56,912 bases of DNA, taken from positions 1 through 56,912 of the forward strand of contig JAFSKL010000005.1 of NCBI GenBank assembly GCA_017448985.1, in the 5' to 3' direction. Position numbers and translations under genes: made by a program. Below, in pieces: positions 26,469 to 34,185 of this stretch; position 1 is the first letter of the stretch; each line of letters starts with the position of its first letter. This stretch comes from Paludibacteraceae bacterium (GTDB lineage: Bacteria > Bacteroidota > Bacteroidia > Bacteroidales > Paludibacteraceae). Below the pieces are notes generated by a model that was not told the DNA's origin, searched no databases, and was given only the letters and a program-made list of their open reading frames with translations.

Positions 26469-28562
26469 TCAACTCCGCTTGAGCACCACCGCGCTTCTTG
26501 CCGGCAGGTACATCTTAAGCCAGCCTTTGCCGTCCTTCTGATAGAGCGGGTCATACTGCGTGAAATGCTCCACGCTGTCGTCGCTCAGCCCGAAACCGGC
26601 AAACTCCTTCGCGTCCGTATTGAGCACCACTTCGTACTTGCCTTCCGGCACCAAGATGCCATAATCCGGGAATGACTTCTGCCCGTTCCAGTTGAAGATG
26701 AACAACAGGTCACCACGCGAATAAGCCACCACCTGGTCGCCCTCGTTGTCCCACCATTTCATCACCCACGGCAGGTGCTTGCCCACGTTGTATTTCTTCT
26801 CCTCCGCCGTCGGATTCTGAATCAGCAGATGCTCCTTCAGCAGATGAATCATCGCCTCGTCGAAGCGGTTCAGATCCGCAAAGAAATAGTTCGGGTTATC
26901 CACCAGACTCCATTGACGTTTGGCGTACTTATGACTCCAACCGTTGCCCTCACGCGGGAAATCGATCCACTCCGGGTGGCCGAACTCGTTACCCATGAAG
27001 TTCAGGTATCCGCCGTTAATGGTAGATGCGGTGATGAGCCGGATCATCTTATGCAGCGCAATACCCCGATCGGCCATGAAGGTCGAATGACCATGCTCGA
27101 AATGCCAGTACATATCGGCATCTACGAGCCGGAAGATGATCGTCTTGTCGCCCACTAACGCCTGGTCGTGACTCTCTGCATAACTGATCGTCTTCTCGTC
27201 CTCGCGGCGGTTGGTCATCTCAAACAGGATATGTCCGGCTTTCCAGTCCTCGTCCTTCACTTCCTTGATGTACTTGATCCAGAAATCGGGTATTCCCATC
27301 GCCAGACGATAGTCGAAGCCCACGCCGCCGTCCTCTATCGAAGCCGCCAAACCGGGCATACCGGACATCTCTTCGGCTATAGTGATAGCCTCCGGCTTCA
27401 CTTCGTGAATGACCTTGTTTGCCAGCGTCAGGTACATCAGCGCATCGCCGTCCTCGTTGCCGTTGAAATAGCTCGGATAGCCGTTGAAATCCTCGCCTAG
27501 ACCATGACTGCGGTAGATCATCGAGGTCACGCCGTCAAAGCGGAAACCGTCAAAGTCGTACTCGTCCAGCCAGAACTTGCAGTTACTCAGCAGGAAATGC
27601 AGCACTTCGTTCTTGCCGTAATTGAAGCACAGAGAGTCCCAAGCCGGGTGCTCACGACGTCCGCCGTCGTGGAAATACTGATACGGAGTACCGTCGAAGT
27701 TACCGAGGCCTTCCAACTCGTTCTTTACCGCGTGACTGTGCACCAAGTCCATTATCACATGCATCCCGCGACCGTGTGCATCGTCGATCAGCGCCTTCAA
27801 CTCATTCGGCGTACCAAATCGGCTGCTCGCCGCAAAGAAGTTCGATACATGATACCCGAAACTGCCGTAGTACGGATGTTCCTGAATGGCCATTATCTGG
27901 ATGCAGTTATAGCCCAACTCGGCGATACGCGGCAGCACATCCCGACGGAACTCCTCATAACTGCTCACTTTCTCCTCTTCCGACGACATACCGATATGGC
28001 ACTCATAGATAAACAGCGCCTCATCCTTTTTTCTCCTCCCTTGAGGGGAGGTCGGGTGGGGTTTCCTGTTTTTCCACTGGTACTCCGGCTCGTCCCACAC
28101 TTGCGCCGAGAAGATCTTCGTCTGCTCGTCCTGAACCACGCGCCGTACATAACTCGGTATCCGCTCGCCGTAGCCGCCGTTCCACTCTACCAACAATTTA
28201 TAGAGCTGCTCGTGCTTGAGCGCATCTTCCGGCAACTTGGCTTCCCACACGCCGTTACCTATCGGCTGCAGACGATACCGCTCGTCCTTCTCCCAGCCGT
28301 TCATGTCGCCTTTGATGTAGATGGCCGTCGCATTCGGTGCCCACTCACGCAACACCCAACCTTCCGGCGTCTTGTGCAAACCGAAGAACAGGTAACCGCT
28401 TGCCCAATCTGCCAGCGCCTTCTTATCCGCCGAGCTTGGCTGATGCCCTAACAGCTCCGCCTCTTTGTTCTTCGCGTATTCCGCGCGAGCCACCAATGCA
28501 CCCTCATAAGGCTGCAAATACGGATCCCGCTCCACAATCTTCAAGTGTTTTTCCTTCTTCAT
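26469..28562 (-). CDS. glgB: 1,4-alpha-glucan branching enzyme (GH13)
   Basis: Introduces alpha-1,6 branches into glycogen. The 697-residue protein has an N-terminal CBM48-like domain (GWVLREWAPNATAIYIKGD), a GH13 barrel with DLVHSHAVKN, the nucleophile Asp in DGFRFDGVTSM, the acid/base Glu in ITIAEEMSG, and AESHDQALVGDKT, plus the C-terminal all-beta domain. It is the eukaryote-like long type common in Bacteroidota. A copy of the palindromic element lies in frame near residues 167-176 (PHPTSPQGRR), in a linker before the barrel. No other glycogen genes are near. Confidence 0.95.
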   Translation of the reverse strand: MKKEKHLKIVERDPYLQPYEGALVARAEYAKNKEAELLGHQPSSADKKALADWASGYLFFGLHKTPEGWVLREWAPNATAIYIKGDMNGWEKDERYRLQPIGNGVWEAKLPEDALKHEQLYKLLVEWNGGYGERIPSYVRRVVQDEQTKIFSAQVWDEPEYQWKNRKPHPTSPQGRRKKDEALFIYECHIGMSSEEEKVSSYEEFRRDVLPRIAELGYNCIQIMAIQEHPYYGSFGYHVSNFFAASSRFGTPNELKALIDDAHGRGMHVIMDLVHSHAVKNELEGLGNFDGTPYQYFHDGGRREHPAWDSLCFNYGKNEVLHFLLSNCKFWLDEYDFDGFRFDGVTSMIYRSHGLGEDFNGYPSYFNGNEDGDALMYLTLANKVIHEVKPEAITIAEEMSGMPGLAASIEDGGVGFDYRLAMGIPDFWIKYIKEVKDEDWKAGHILFEMTNRREDEKTISYAESHDQALVGDKTIIFRLVDADMYWHFEHGHSTFMADRGIALHKMIRLITASTINGGYLNFMGNEFGHPEWIDFPREGNGWSHKYAKRQWSLVDNPNYFFADLNRFDEAMIHLLKEHLLIQNPTAEEKKYNVGKHLPWVMKWWDNEGDQVVAYSRGDLLFIFNWNGQKSFPDYGILVPEGKYEVVLNTDAKEFAGFGLSDDSVEHFTQYDPLYQKDGKGWLKMYLPARSAVVLKRS
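28030..28064 (+). repeat. Palindromic GAGGGGAG-type element inside glgB
   Basis: CTCCCTTGAGGGGAG followed by GTCGGGTGGGGTTTCC. It is read in frame by glgB on the opposite strand, giving PHPTSPQGRR between the N-terminal domain and the catalytic barrel. Confidence 0.72.
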
Positions 28563-28571
28563 AGTATTAAC

Positions 28572-28611
28572 ATTTTAACAGCTTAACGATTTAACGGTTT
28601 AACTATTTACG
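28572..28611. repeat. Five-unit 8-bp repeat between the YhcH-type gene and glgB
   Basis: ATTTTAAC, AGCTTAAC, GATTTAAC, GGTTTAAC, TATTTACG: 40 bases. The TAA stop codon of the YhcH-type gene lies inside. Confidence 0.75.
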
Positions 28612-29054
28612 CGCGCCTTAACAATTAACTTCCTGTACTCCTTGCCCGGAGCGATACCCGGCTGGTGTGCATCGGACGGGAAGAAAACCGCAAAGTGTCC
28701 TTTCGGGACCACGAACTTAGCCGTCGCTTTGTCCCCGTAGAACTCCACATCCTTGCCTTCGTCGTACTCTTGCGTCACATCCAGACAATCGACCTGTGCC
28801 TTCCAACCCATCGTCTCGTCCTCGCCCAGCGGGATCTGGATATCCAGATAGTCCTTATGCGCCTCCATGCGGCATTTCGACTCTTCTTTGCCCTTGAAAT
28901 CGAGGATATTCACAAACAGGTCATTGCCGTCCAGGAAAATCTTGCACGCCGGCAACTCCTCCAGGTCATTGTCCTGGAAGAACTTCATAAACTCTTTCAG
29001 TCCCGGTACACTCTCATAGTACCAGTCTGCATTCTCTAATTTGTCCAGTATCAT
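28599..29054 (-). CDS. YhcH/YjgK/YiaL family protein
   Basis: A 151-residue cupin-like protein of the family formerly called beta-galactosidase beta subunit (DUF386), whose E. coli members act in sialic-acid and related sugar metabolism. Conserved parts: MEAHKDYLDIQIPLGEDETM, where the His and acidic residues bind metal, and GHFAVFFPSDAHQPGI near the end. It lies between the radical SAM gene and glgB; the sugar it handles here is unknown. The stop codon falls in an 8-bp repeat. Confidence 0.9.
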   Translation of the reverse strand: MILDKLENADWYYESVPGLKEFMKFFQDNDLEELPACKIFLDGNDLFVNILDFKGKEESKCRMEAHKDYLDIQIPLGEDETMGWKAQVDCLDVTQEYDEGKDVEFYGDKATAKFVVPKGHFAVFFPSDAHQPGIAPGKEYRKLIVKARVNS

Positions 29055-29082
29055 ATTCTTATAATTTAATTATCTCTTTTTC

Positions 29083-29116
29083 CCTCTCCCTTAGAGGGGA
29101 GAGTTGGAGAGGGGTT
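29083..29116 (+). repeat. Palindromic GAGGGGAG-type element at the radical SAM 3' end
   Basis: CTCCCTTAGAGGGGAGAG, then TTGGAGAGGGGTT. The radical SAM gene, read on the other strand, ends inside it: the element encodes QPLSNSPL and the TAA stop. Confidence 0.8.
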
Positions 29117-30173
29117 GTATTTTCTCCAAATGGCATAGCATCAAACTTCCGTCCTCCCGCCTCAGATGCATTCCGTTCCCTTCGCAGAAAGCAAACGCCT
29201 TGCAGTCCTTACACGGCTCCATTTCCCGCATCCAACGCCGGTCGCGATACGGCTTGAACTCTTCTTCCCACACGCGCCAGAACGAATCCTTGTATATATT
29301 GCCCTGATAGTACTTACCGCGGATACTCGTGCAAGCCGAGATACTGCCGTCTATCAATATCGACGCCACGCTGATACCCGCCGCACACTGGTACAGATGG
29401 TCACGCACACGCCCCTCATACTCGCCCAGATACCCTTCACAACTGTACGACACATGTCGTCCCGCCTCACGCTCACTCGCTATGTAATCCATCAGATAAC
29501 GGAACTGTTCATCGTTCAGCAGCAACTCCGGGTTACTCGCCGCGCGACCCATCGGATCGATACCGAACACCCGCCAGTCACGCACACCCAACTCCCACAA
29601 CATCTCGCGTATCGCCGGCAGATGGTCTATGTTCCGCTGATTCGCACAAGTCACCACATCCCATGTCAGCCATTTGTCCGCAGCACACAATCGTATTGCC
29701 CTACAAGCTCCTTCAAAAGCCAATGGATGCTGACGAAGCCATATATGGTCTTGTTCCAAACCGTCACACGACACCGTTATCGAGCGCAAACCCGCCTCGC
29801 GCAACTCCTTGAATTTCTTCTCGGTCAACGCCAAACCGTTGGTCACCATGCCCCACGGATAGCCCCGTTGTTTCAACGCGCGTCCCACATCCGCCAGATC
29901 CTTGCGCATCAACGGCTCGCCGCCGGAAATGATCACCAACACCTTGTGCGGATCCACATGGGGCGTCACTTCCTCGTCTATCACCTTCAGAAAATCCTCT
30001 GCCGGCATATCCGGTTGCTCCACCGATGCCACACAATCGCTCCCGCAATGCAAACAATGCACATTGCATCGCAATGTACTCTCCCAGAACAACTGCCGTA
30101 GCGGGTGCAACTTCTTCAGATTACTCCTCCGCCATTTCTCCAGCCATAACGCCAACTTCAACCGGATATTCAT
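29091..30173 (-). CDS. Radical SAM/SPASM enzyme of the rSAM/lipoprotein system
   Basis: A 360-residue radical SAM protein. The 4Fe-4S motif is C36xxxC40xxC43 in TLRCNVHCLHCGSDC; the SAM-binding GGEP equivalent is IISGGEPLMRKDL. A C-terminal SPASM domain for auxiliary clusters is visible: YQCAAGISVASI, ISACTSI, then PCKDCKAFAFCEGNG and a final LMLCHLEK. The N-terminus (LKKLHPLRQLFWESTLRCN) fits the Bacteroidota family named for its pairing with a variable-length lipoprotein (TIGR04133, from memory). It probably modifies the lipoprotein encoded just upstream; the chemistry is not established. The last eight residues come from a dispersed repeat. Confidence 0.9.
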   Translation of the reverse strand: MNIRLKLALWLEKWRRSNLKKLHPLRQLFWESTLRCNVHCLHCGSDCVASVEQPDMPAEDFLKVIDEEVTPHVDPHKVLVIISGGEPLMRKDLADVGRALKQRGYPWGMVTNGLALTEKKFKELREAGLRSITVSCDGLEQDHIWLRQHPLAFEGACRAIRLCAADKWLTWDVVTCANQRNIDHLPAIREMLWELGVRDWRVFGIDPMGRAASNPELLLNDEQFRYLMDYIASEREAGRHVSYSCEGYLGEYEGRVRDHLYQCAAGISVASILIDGSISACTSIRGKYYQGNIYKDSFWRVWEEEFKPYRDRRWMREMEPCKDCKAFAFCEGNGMHLRREDGSLMLCHLEKIQPLSNSPL

Positions 30174-30207
30174 CTTTCACTCTTTTACTTTCACAATCTC
30201 TTCCCTT

Positions 30208-30241
30208 CTCTCTCCCTTGAGGGGAGAGTCGGAGAGGGGTT
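30208..30241 (+). repeat. Palindromic GAGGGGAG-type element between lipoprotein and radical SAM genes
   Basis: CTCCCTTGAGGGGAGAG, then TCGGAGAGGGGTT, ending next to the lipoprotein's stop codon. It fills most of the 69-bp gap between the two partner genes. Confidence 0.8.
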
Positions 30242-30242
30242 T

Positions 30243-30539
30243 TTAATCAGGATAAGGAACACCGTACAAGCACTTCACCGGCTCATCTTCCGGAGGTGTC
30301 GGCACGCCGTACTTGGGTTTCGGCTCTTCGGGTATCTGCCCTTCGTCTATCGGCTCGTCCAACAGCTCCGGCGGAATCCCGTATTTCTCCACCACCTCAG
30401 GCGGAGGACCGTATTTCTTCGGCTCTGGCGGAGGACCGTACAAGCACTGTACCGGCTGTTTAACCGTGTGACACCCTGCCAAGCCCAAGCTCAGCATACC
30501 CAAAAACACATTCAACTTATTCAAAAACCGCTTCTTCAT
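30243..30539 (-). CDS. Small lipoprotein with YG(P/I/V)P repeats, partner of the radical SAM enzyme
   Basis: A 98-residue predicted lipoprotein; signal peptide MKKRFLNKLNVFLGMLSLGL, then AGC with C23 as the lipidated residue. The mature 75 residues are low in complexity: five YGxP motifs at Y34, Y43, Y53, Y77 and Y92 (CLYGPPPEP, KKYGPPPEV, EKYGIPPEL, PKYGVPTPP, CLYGVPYPD) separated by acidic linkers; C32 and C90 flank the first and last. This fits the variable-length lipoprotein of the rSAM/lipoprotein system (TIGR04134, from memory). It is probably the substrate of the radical SAM enzyme downstream. The longer ORF upstream of M53 has no support; the promoter lies 24 bp above this start. Confidence 0.88.
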   Translation of the reverse strand: MKKRFLNKLNVFLGMLSLGLAGCHTVKQPVQCLYGPPPEPKKYGPPPEVVEKYGIPPELLDEPIDEGQIPEEPKPKYGVPTPPEDEPVKCLYGVPYPD

Positions 30540-30562
30540 AACCCACACATTTATTTCCGCCG

Positions 30563-30594
30563 CAAATTTACTACAAAAATTTGGAATACACAAG
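30563..30594 (-). promoter_or_regulatory. Promoter of the lipoprotein/radical SAM genes
   Basis: On the minus strand CTTG, a 20-bp spacer, then TAAATTTG, matching the Bacteroidota -33/-7 consensus with one mismatch in the -33 box. Transcription would start near 30556, giving a leader of about 17 nt and supporting the start chosen for the lipoprotein. Confidence 0.68.
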
Positions 30595-30661
30595 GATTTG
30601 ACGGTAAAAATCAAATTTATTTGTATTTTTCTGTCTTTTTGCGGCCATTCTCGTTCGCCTC

Positions 30662-30738
30662 TCGTAGTCTCACCGTGTTCTTTCCGTGGTCTCACCGTAG
30701 GATAACCGTAAGATAGCCGTAAGATAACCGTAGGATAA
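30662..30738. repeat. Seven-unit 11-bp tandem repeat (CCGTAGGATAA)
   Basis: Units: TCGTAGTCTCA, CCGTGTTCTTT, CCGTGGTCTCA, CCGTAGGATAA, CCGTAAGATAG, CCGTAAGATAA, CCGTAGGATAA. It lies between the end of the membrane-anchored unknown and the lipoprotein promoter. The 11-bp period is close to one helical turn, so the CCGTA cores would face the same side of the DNA. Confidence 0.82.
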
Positions 30739-30786
30739 CTGCTATTTTTTGCACAAAAGGCCGCTTTTACTATATAATACTATGTA

Positions 30787-31218
30787 TTATATACTTTTTG
30801 TTGCTCTTCGCTCTTTGACAATAAGCAGAGCCTCTTCGCGCACATCTTCCGGCAATTCAATGCCCCTTAACTGCAAACTGCGACACCAACCGGGCACATC
30901 TTTCTCTTCCAATGTCCGAAAAACCTGCCTGACTGCCTCATGTTGTGCCTCTGTCCATTCGTCCGGCTTCACGCCTGCCAGCACATCCAATTCCTCATCG
31001 TCATAATAAACCACCTCTGCATTCGTCTGCAGCAGACTCTCTTTCTCGCACACCAAATGTTCCCCGCAACACCCTTCCGGCCGCGCAGAAACAAAGTCTG
31101 TATTCTGTACTCTGTCAGTGGAACGGTCTGTATTCTTCCTTTTCTTCCTCCGCTCATTGATCTCAATCAGCGTCACCACTACCACAATCAGCACTATGAA
31201 CAGAATCAACGGCAACAT
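30787..31218 (-). CDS. Membrane-anchored protein of unknown function
   Basis: A 143-residue protein with one N-terminal membrane segment (LPLILFIVLIVVVVTLIEIN), a basic stretch (ERRKKRK), then a cytosolic part with GCCGEHLVCEKESLL and VVYYDDEELDVLAG and a helical C-terminus. I recognise it only as a type of conserved Bacteroidota protein without a known role. The four cysteines and histidine of the CCGxHxxC region plus W111-C112 hint at metal binding (inference). A 7-bp repeat encodes NTDRSTDRVQNTDF in the linker after the membrane segment. It lies upstream of the lipoprotein/radical SAM pair on the same strand. Confidence 0.7.
   Translation of the reverse strand: MLPLILFIVLIVVVVTLIEINERRKKRKNTDRSTDRVQNTDFVSARPEGCCGEHLVCEKESLLQTNAEVVYYDDEELDVLAGVKPDEWTEAQHEAVRQVFRTLEEKDVPGWCRSLQLRGIELPEDVREEALLIVKERRATKSI
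31097..31138. repeat. 7-bp repeat inside the membrane-anchored unknown (TCTGTAT class)
   Basis: TCTGTAT, TCTGTAC, TCTGTCA, GTGGAAC, GGTCTGT: in-frame low-complexity stretch encoding the polar linker between the membrane segment and the cytosolic domain. Confidence 0.62.
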
Positions 31219-31258
31219 CTTTTGTCAAAAAAGATATTCATTAATCATTATTCATTAT

Positions 31259-33235
31259 TCATTCATCAAACTCCTCGACCCTATCTTCCTCAATCACCAG
31301 ATTATCGATGATGAACTGCTGGCGTTCGGCGGTGTTCTTGCCCATATAGTACGCCAACAACTCCTTGACCGAATCTTCTTTGCGCAGCGTCACTTGGTCC
31401 AAACGAATACTGTTTCCGATGAAGCCCTTGAACTCGTCCGGCGAGATCTCACCCAAGCCTTTGAACCGCGTTATCTCCGGCGTCTTGATCTTCTTGATGG
31501 CCTTCTGCCGTTCTTCCTCCGAATAGCAGTAAACGATTTGGTTTTTGTCCTTCACGCGGAACAACGGCGTCTGCAGGATATACACATGCCCTTTCTTGAC
31601 CAGATCGGGGAAGAATTGCAGAAAGAAAGTCAGCATCAGCAGCCTGATGTGCATTCCGTCCACATCCGCATCGGTGGCGATGATCACTTTGTTGTAGCGC
31701 AACTCGTCCAAACCGTCCTCTATGTTCAGCGCCGACTGCAGGCAGTTGAACTCCTCGTTCTCATACACCACCGACTTGCTCAGCCCGTAACTGTTCAGCG
31801 GCTTGCCGCGCAACGAGAACACAGCCTGGGTCCTCACATCACGGCTCTTGGTGATACTGCCGCTTGCCGACAAACCCTCCGTGATGAAGATACTGCTCTC
31901 CAGCCTCAGATCATCGTCTGCGTCCTTGGCGCTCTTCACCTGCTTCGGGTCATTCAGGTGAATCTGACAGTCGCGCAACTTGGGATTATTCACCAGGTTC
32001 TTCTTGGCCCGTTCACGCGCTACCTTGCTTACTGCCGCTATCGCCTTACGCTCTTTCTCGCTGTCCTGAATCTTCTGCAGCATCACCTCCGTAATCTCCG
32101 GATGTTTGTGCAGGAAGTTGTCCAACTGCGTCTTGACAAAGTCATTGACGAACTTGTTCACACTCACGCCACCTGTCGGACTCATGTCTTTCGAACCCAA
32201 CTTGACCTTCGTCTGGCTCTCGAACACCGGTTCCTCCACATTGATGGCTATCGCTCCCACCACGCCGTTACGGATATCCGCCAAGTCCTGGTTCTTGTTA
32301 AAGAACTCCTTAATGGTCCTGCCTATCGCCTCGCGAAAAGCAGCCTGATGCGTACCGCCTTGTATCGTGTGCTGACCATTGACAAACGAATAATACTCTT
32401 CGCCGTTCTGGTCGGTGTGCGTCAGGGCTATCTCAATGTCCTCGCCCTTCAAATGAATAATCGGATAAAGAGCATCGTCATTACCCATATTCGCTATCAG
32501 CAAGTCGAGCAATCCGTTCTTCGACACAAACTTATTGCCGTTATACACCAAGGTCAGTCCCGTATTCAGGTATGCATAATTGCGAAGCAGTTCCTCGATA
32601 TAATCGTCGCGAAAATGGTAGTTCTCAAACAAGCCCTTCTCGTCATCCGGCACAAACTCGATGATCGTACCGCGCTTTTCCGGTCCGTCATAATCGACGA
32701 TACCCGAATCCTTGACCAACTTGCCCTGACTGAACTCCGCCCTACGCATCTTGCCTTCACGGTACGACTCCACGGCAAAATAACTCGACAGCGCATTCAC
32801 TGCCTTCGTTCCCACGCCGTTTAGACCTACCGATTTCTTGAAGGCCTTGCTGTCGTACTTACCGCCGGTATTGAGCACACTCACCACTTCCACCAGCTTG
32901 CCCAACGGTATACCGCGACCATAGTCACGCACCCTGACCATTTGACAAGAACGAGGAGACTCTTCGGAATTTTGTTCATTGTCCTTTGTCCCCTGTCCAA
33001 TGTCCTTTATCTCAACTTCAATCACCTTGCCCTCGCCCATTCGGAACTCGTCGATCGAGTTGTCGATACTCTCTTTGATCAGCACATAGATACCGTCGTC
33101 CGAATGGCTGCCGTCACCCAACTTACCGATGTACATACCCGGACGACGCCGGATATGCTCCATGTCATCGAGGTGAATAATGTTCTCATCGCCGTACTCC
33201 ACGGCGTTTACATTCAATTCTTGTTCGTCTATCAT
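31259..33235 (-). CDS. parE: DNA topoisomerase IV subunit B
   Basis: ATPase subunit of a type IIA topoisomerase, 658 residues from the ATG that overlaps the aldo/keto reductase stop by four bases (ATGA). The GHKL ATPase domain shows [21 protein letters not shown] and [14 protein letters not shown]; the TOPRIM part shows EGLSASGS and [16 protein letters not shown]. Size and the [20 protein letters not shown] start fit ParE-type B subunits of Bacteroidota. A 35-base repeat lies in frame at about residues 77-88, inside the ATPase domain between a strand and the DYGRGIP motif. parC is not in the window. Confidence 0.93.
   Translation of the reverse strand: MIDEQELNVNAVEYGDENIIHLDDMEHIRRRPGMYIGKLGDGSHSDDGIYVLIKESIDNSIDEFRMGEGKVIEVEIKDIGQGTKDNEQNSEESPRSCQMVRVRDYGRGIPLGKLVEVVSVLNTGGKYDSKAFKKSVGLNGVGTKAVNALSSYFAVESYREGKMRRAEFSQGKLVKDSGIVDYDGPEKRGTIIEFVPDDEKGLFENYHFRDDYIEELLRNYAYLNTGLTLVYNGNKFVSKNGLLDLLIANMGNDDALYPIIHLKGEDIEIALTHTDQNGEEYYSFVNGQHTIQGGTHQAAFREAIGRTIKEFFNKNQDLADIRNGVVGAIAINVEEPVFESQTKVKLGSKDMSPTGGVSVNKFVNDFVKTQLDNFLHKHPEITEVMLQKIQDSEKERKAIAAVSKVARERAKKNLVNNPKLRDCQIHLNDPKQVKSAKDADDDLRLESSIFITEGLSASGSITKSRDVRTQAVFSLRGKPLNSYGLSKSVVYENEEFNCLQSALNIEDGLDELRYNKVIIATDADVDGMHIRLLMLTFFLQFFPDLVKKGHVYILQTPLFRVKDKNQIVYCYSEEERQKAIKKIKTPEITRFKGLGEISPDEFKGFIGNSIRLDQVTLRKEDSVKELLAYYMGKNTAERQQFIIDNLVIEEDRVEEFDE
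32972..33006. repeat. Five-unit 7-bp repeat inside parE (TTGTCCT class)
   Basis: TTGTTCA, TTGTCCT, TTGTCCC, CTGTCCA, ATGTCCT: 35 bases read in frame, encoding [10 protein letters not shown] in the ATPase domain of an essential enzyme. Confidence 0.78.
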
Positions 33236-34185
33236 ATGATTGCTAAATTGTCCTGTAATTGCTTCACGCTGCTGGCTCCTACCAACACCGATGTCACACC
33301 TTCTTGCGCCAAGATCCATGCTAACGCTTCCTGTGCTATCGTTCGGCCATGAGCCTTGCCTTGCGCCTCCAACTGCCGCAAGTACGCCAACAGTTCCGGT
33401 GTACGGCGTTCCGACTTCAGGAAGTGCTCTTTCGCCATCCTGCTGTCGGCCGGTATTCCGTCCAGATAACGCTCGGTCAACAAGCCCTGTGCTAACGGAG
33501 AATATGCGATGAAACCGACACCTTCTTGCCGGCAGAACTCCAAGATACCCGTCTCTATCGGTTCCCTGTTCAGCATGTTCAGCCGTCCCTGATAAATGAG
33601 CAGAGGCACATCCCGTTCTTTTAGATAAGGCACTGCCGCTTTCAACGGCTCCAACGGCCAATTGGAAATGCCCACATACAGCGCCTTCCCCTGCCGGACG
33701 ATATCTACCAAGGCCTGCAATGTCTCTTCTATTGGCGTCTTCGGGTCAAAACGATGTGAATAGAACAAATCGACATAGTCCAGTTTCATCCGCCGCAACG
33801 ACTGGTCCAGACTTGCCATCAGGTACTTGCGGCTACCCCATTCGCCATAAGGCCCTTCCCACATGTCATACCCCGCCTTGCTCGAGATAAACAGCTCATC
33901 CCGATACGGACGGAAGTCCTGCTCCATCAGCCGTCCCATCGTCTCTTCGGCACTGCCGTAAGGAGGACCGTAGTTATTCGCCAAATCGAAATGCGTGATA
34001 CCGTGGTCAAAAGCATAATGGGTGATAGCCTTGCTCCGTTCATATGGGTCGTTAGCACCGAAGTTATGCCACATACCCAAACTCACTTTCGGCAACAGCA
34101 CACCGCTCTTTCCGCAGCGGTTATAATTCTTGTCCATATCTGCATACCGATTCTCGGCTGCGATATATTTCTCGTTCGGTTCCAT
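33232..34185 (-). CDS. Aldo/keto reductase, YghZ-like
   Basis: NAD(P)H-dependent reductase of 317 residues with the AKR catalytic set: Asp in [10 protein letters not shown] (with the Tyr), Lys in ISSKAGYD, His in LFYSHRFDP. The extended N-terminal part and [17 protein letters not shown] fit the YghZ/L-glyceraldehyde-3-phosphate reductase group or the Kv-beta-like AKRs. Substrate not provable. It overlaps both neighbours: parE by four bases and the nucleotidyltransferase by one (TGATG), so the three form one transcript. Confidence 0.92.
   Translation of the reverse strand: MEPNEKYIAAENRYADMDKNYNRCGKSGVLLPKVSLGMWHNFGANDPYERSKAITHYAFDHGITHFDLANNYGPPYGSAEETMGRLMEQDFRPYRDELFISSKAGYDMWEGPYGEWGSRKYLMASLDQSLRRMKLDYVDLFYSHRFDPKTPIEETLQALVDIVRQGKALYVGISNWPLEPLKAAVPYLKERDVPLLIYQGRLNMLNREPIETGILEFCRQEGVGFIAYSPLAQGLLTERYLDGIPADSRMAKEHFLKSERRTPELLAYLRQLEAQGKAHGRTIAQEALAWILAQEGVTSVLVGASSVKQLQDNLAII

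Noticed and set aside
30540..30695. 52-residue extension of the lipoprotein
   Set aside because: It would hide the signal peptide and lies upstream of the likely transcription start.
30662..30738. CRISPR array
   Set aside because: Units are only 11 bp and directly adjacent with no spacers; no cas genes are in the window. The same holds for the 7-bp and 8-bp arrays.
31118..32824. 568-residue open frame on the plus strand
   Set aside because: Antisense to parE, whose own frame has all catalytic motifs; the shadow lacks any recognisable domain.
33236..33661. N-terminal extension of ParE upstream of the ATG at 33235
   Set aside because: It lies entirely inside the aldo/keto reductase gene, and its composition is unlike a topoisomerase; the ATG overlapping the reductase stop gives the family N-terminus.
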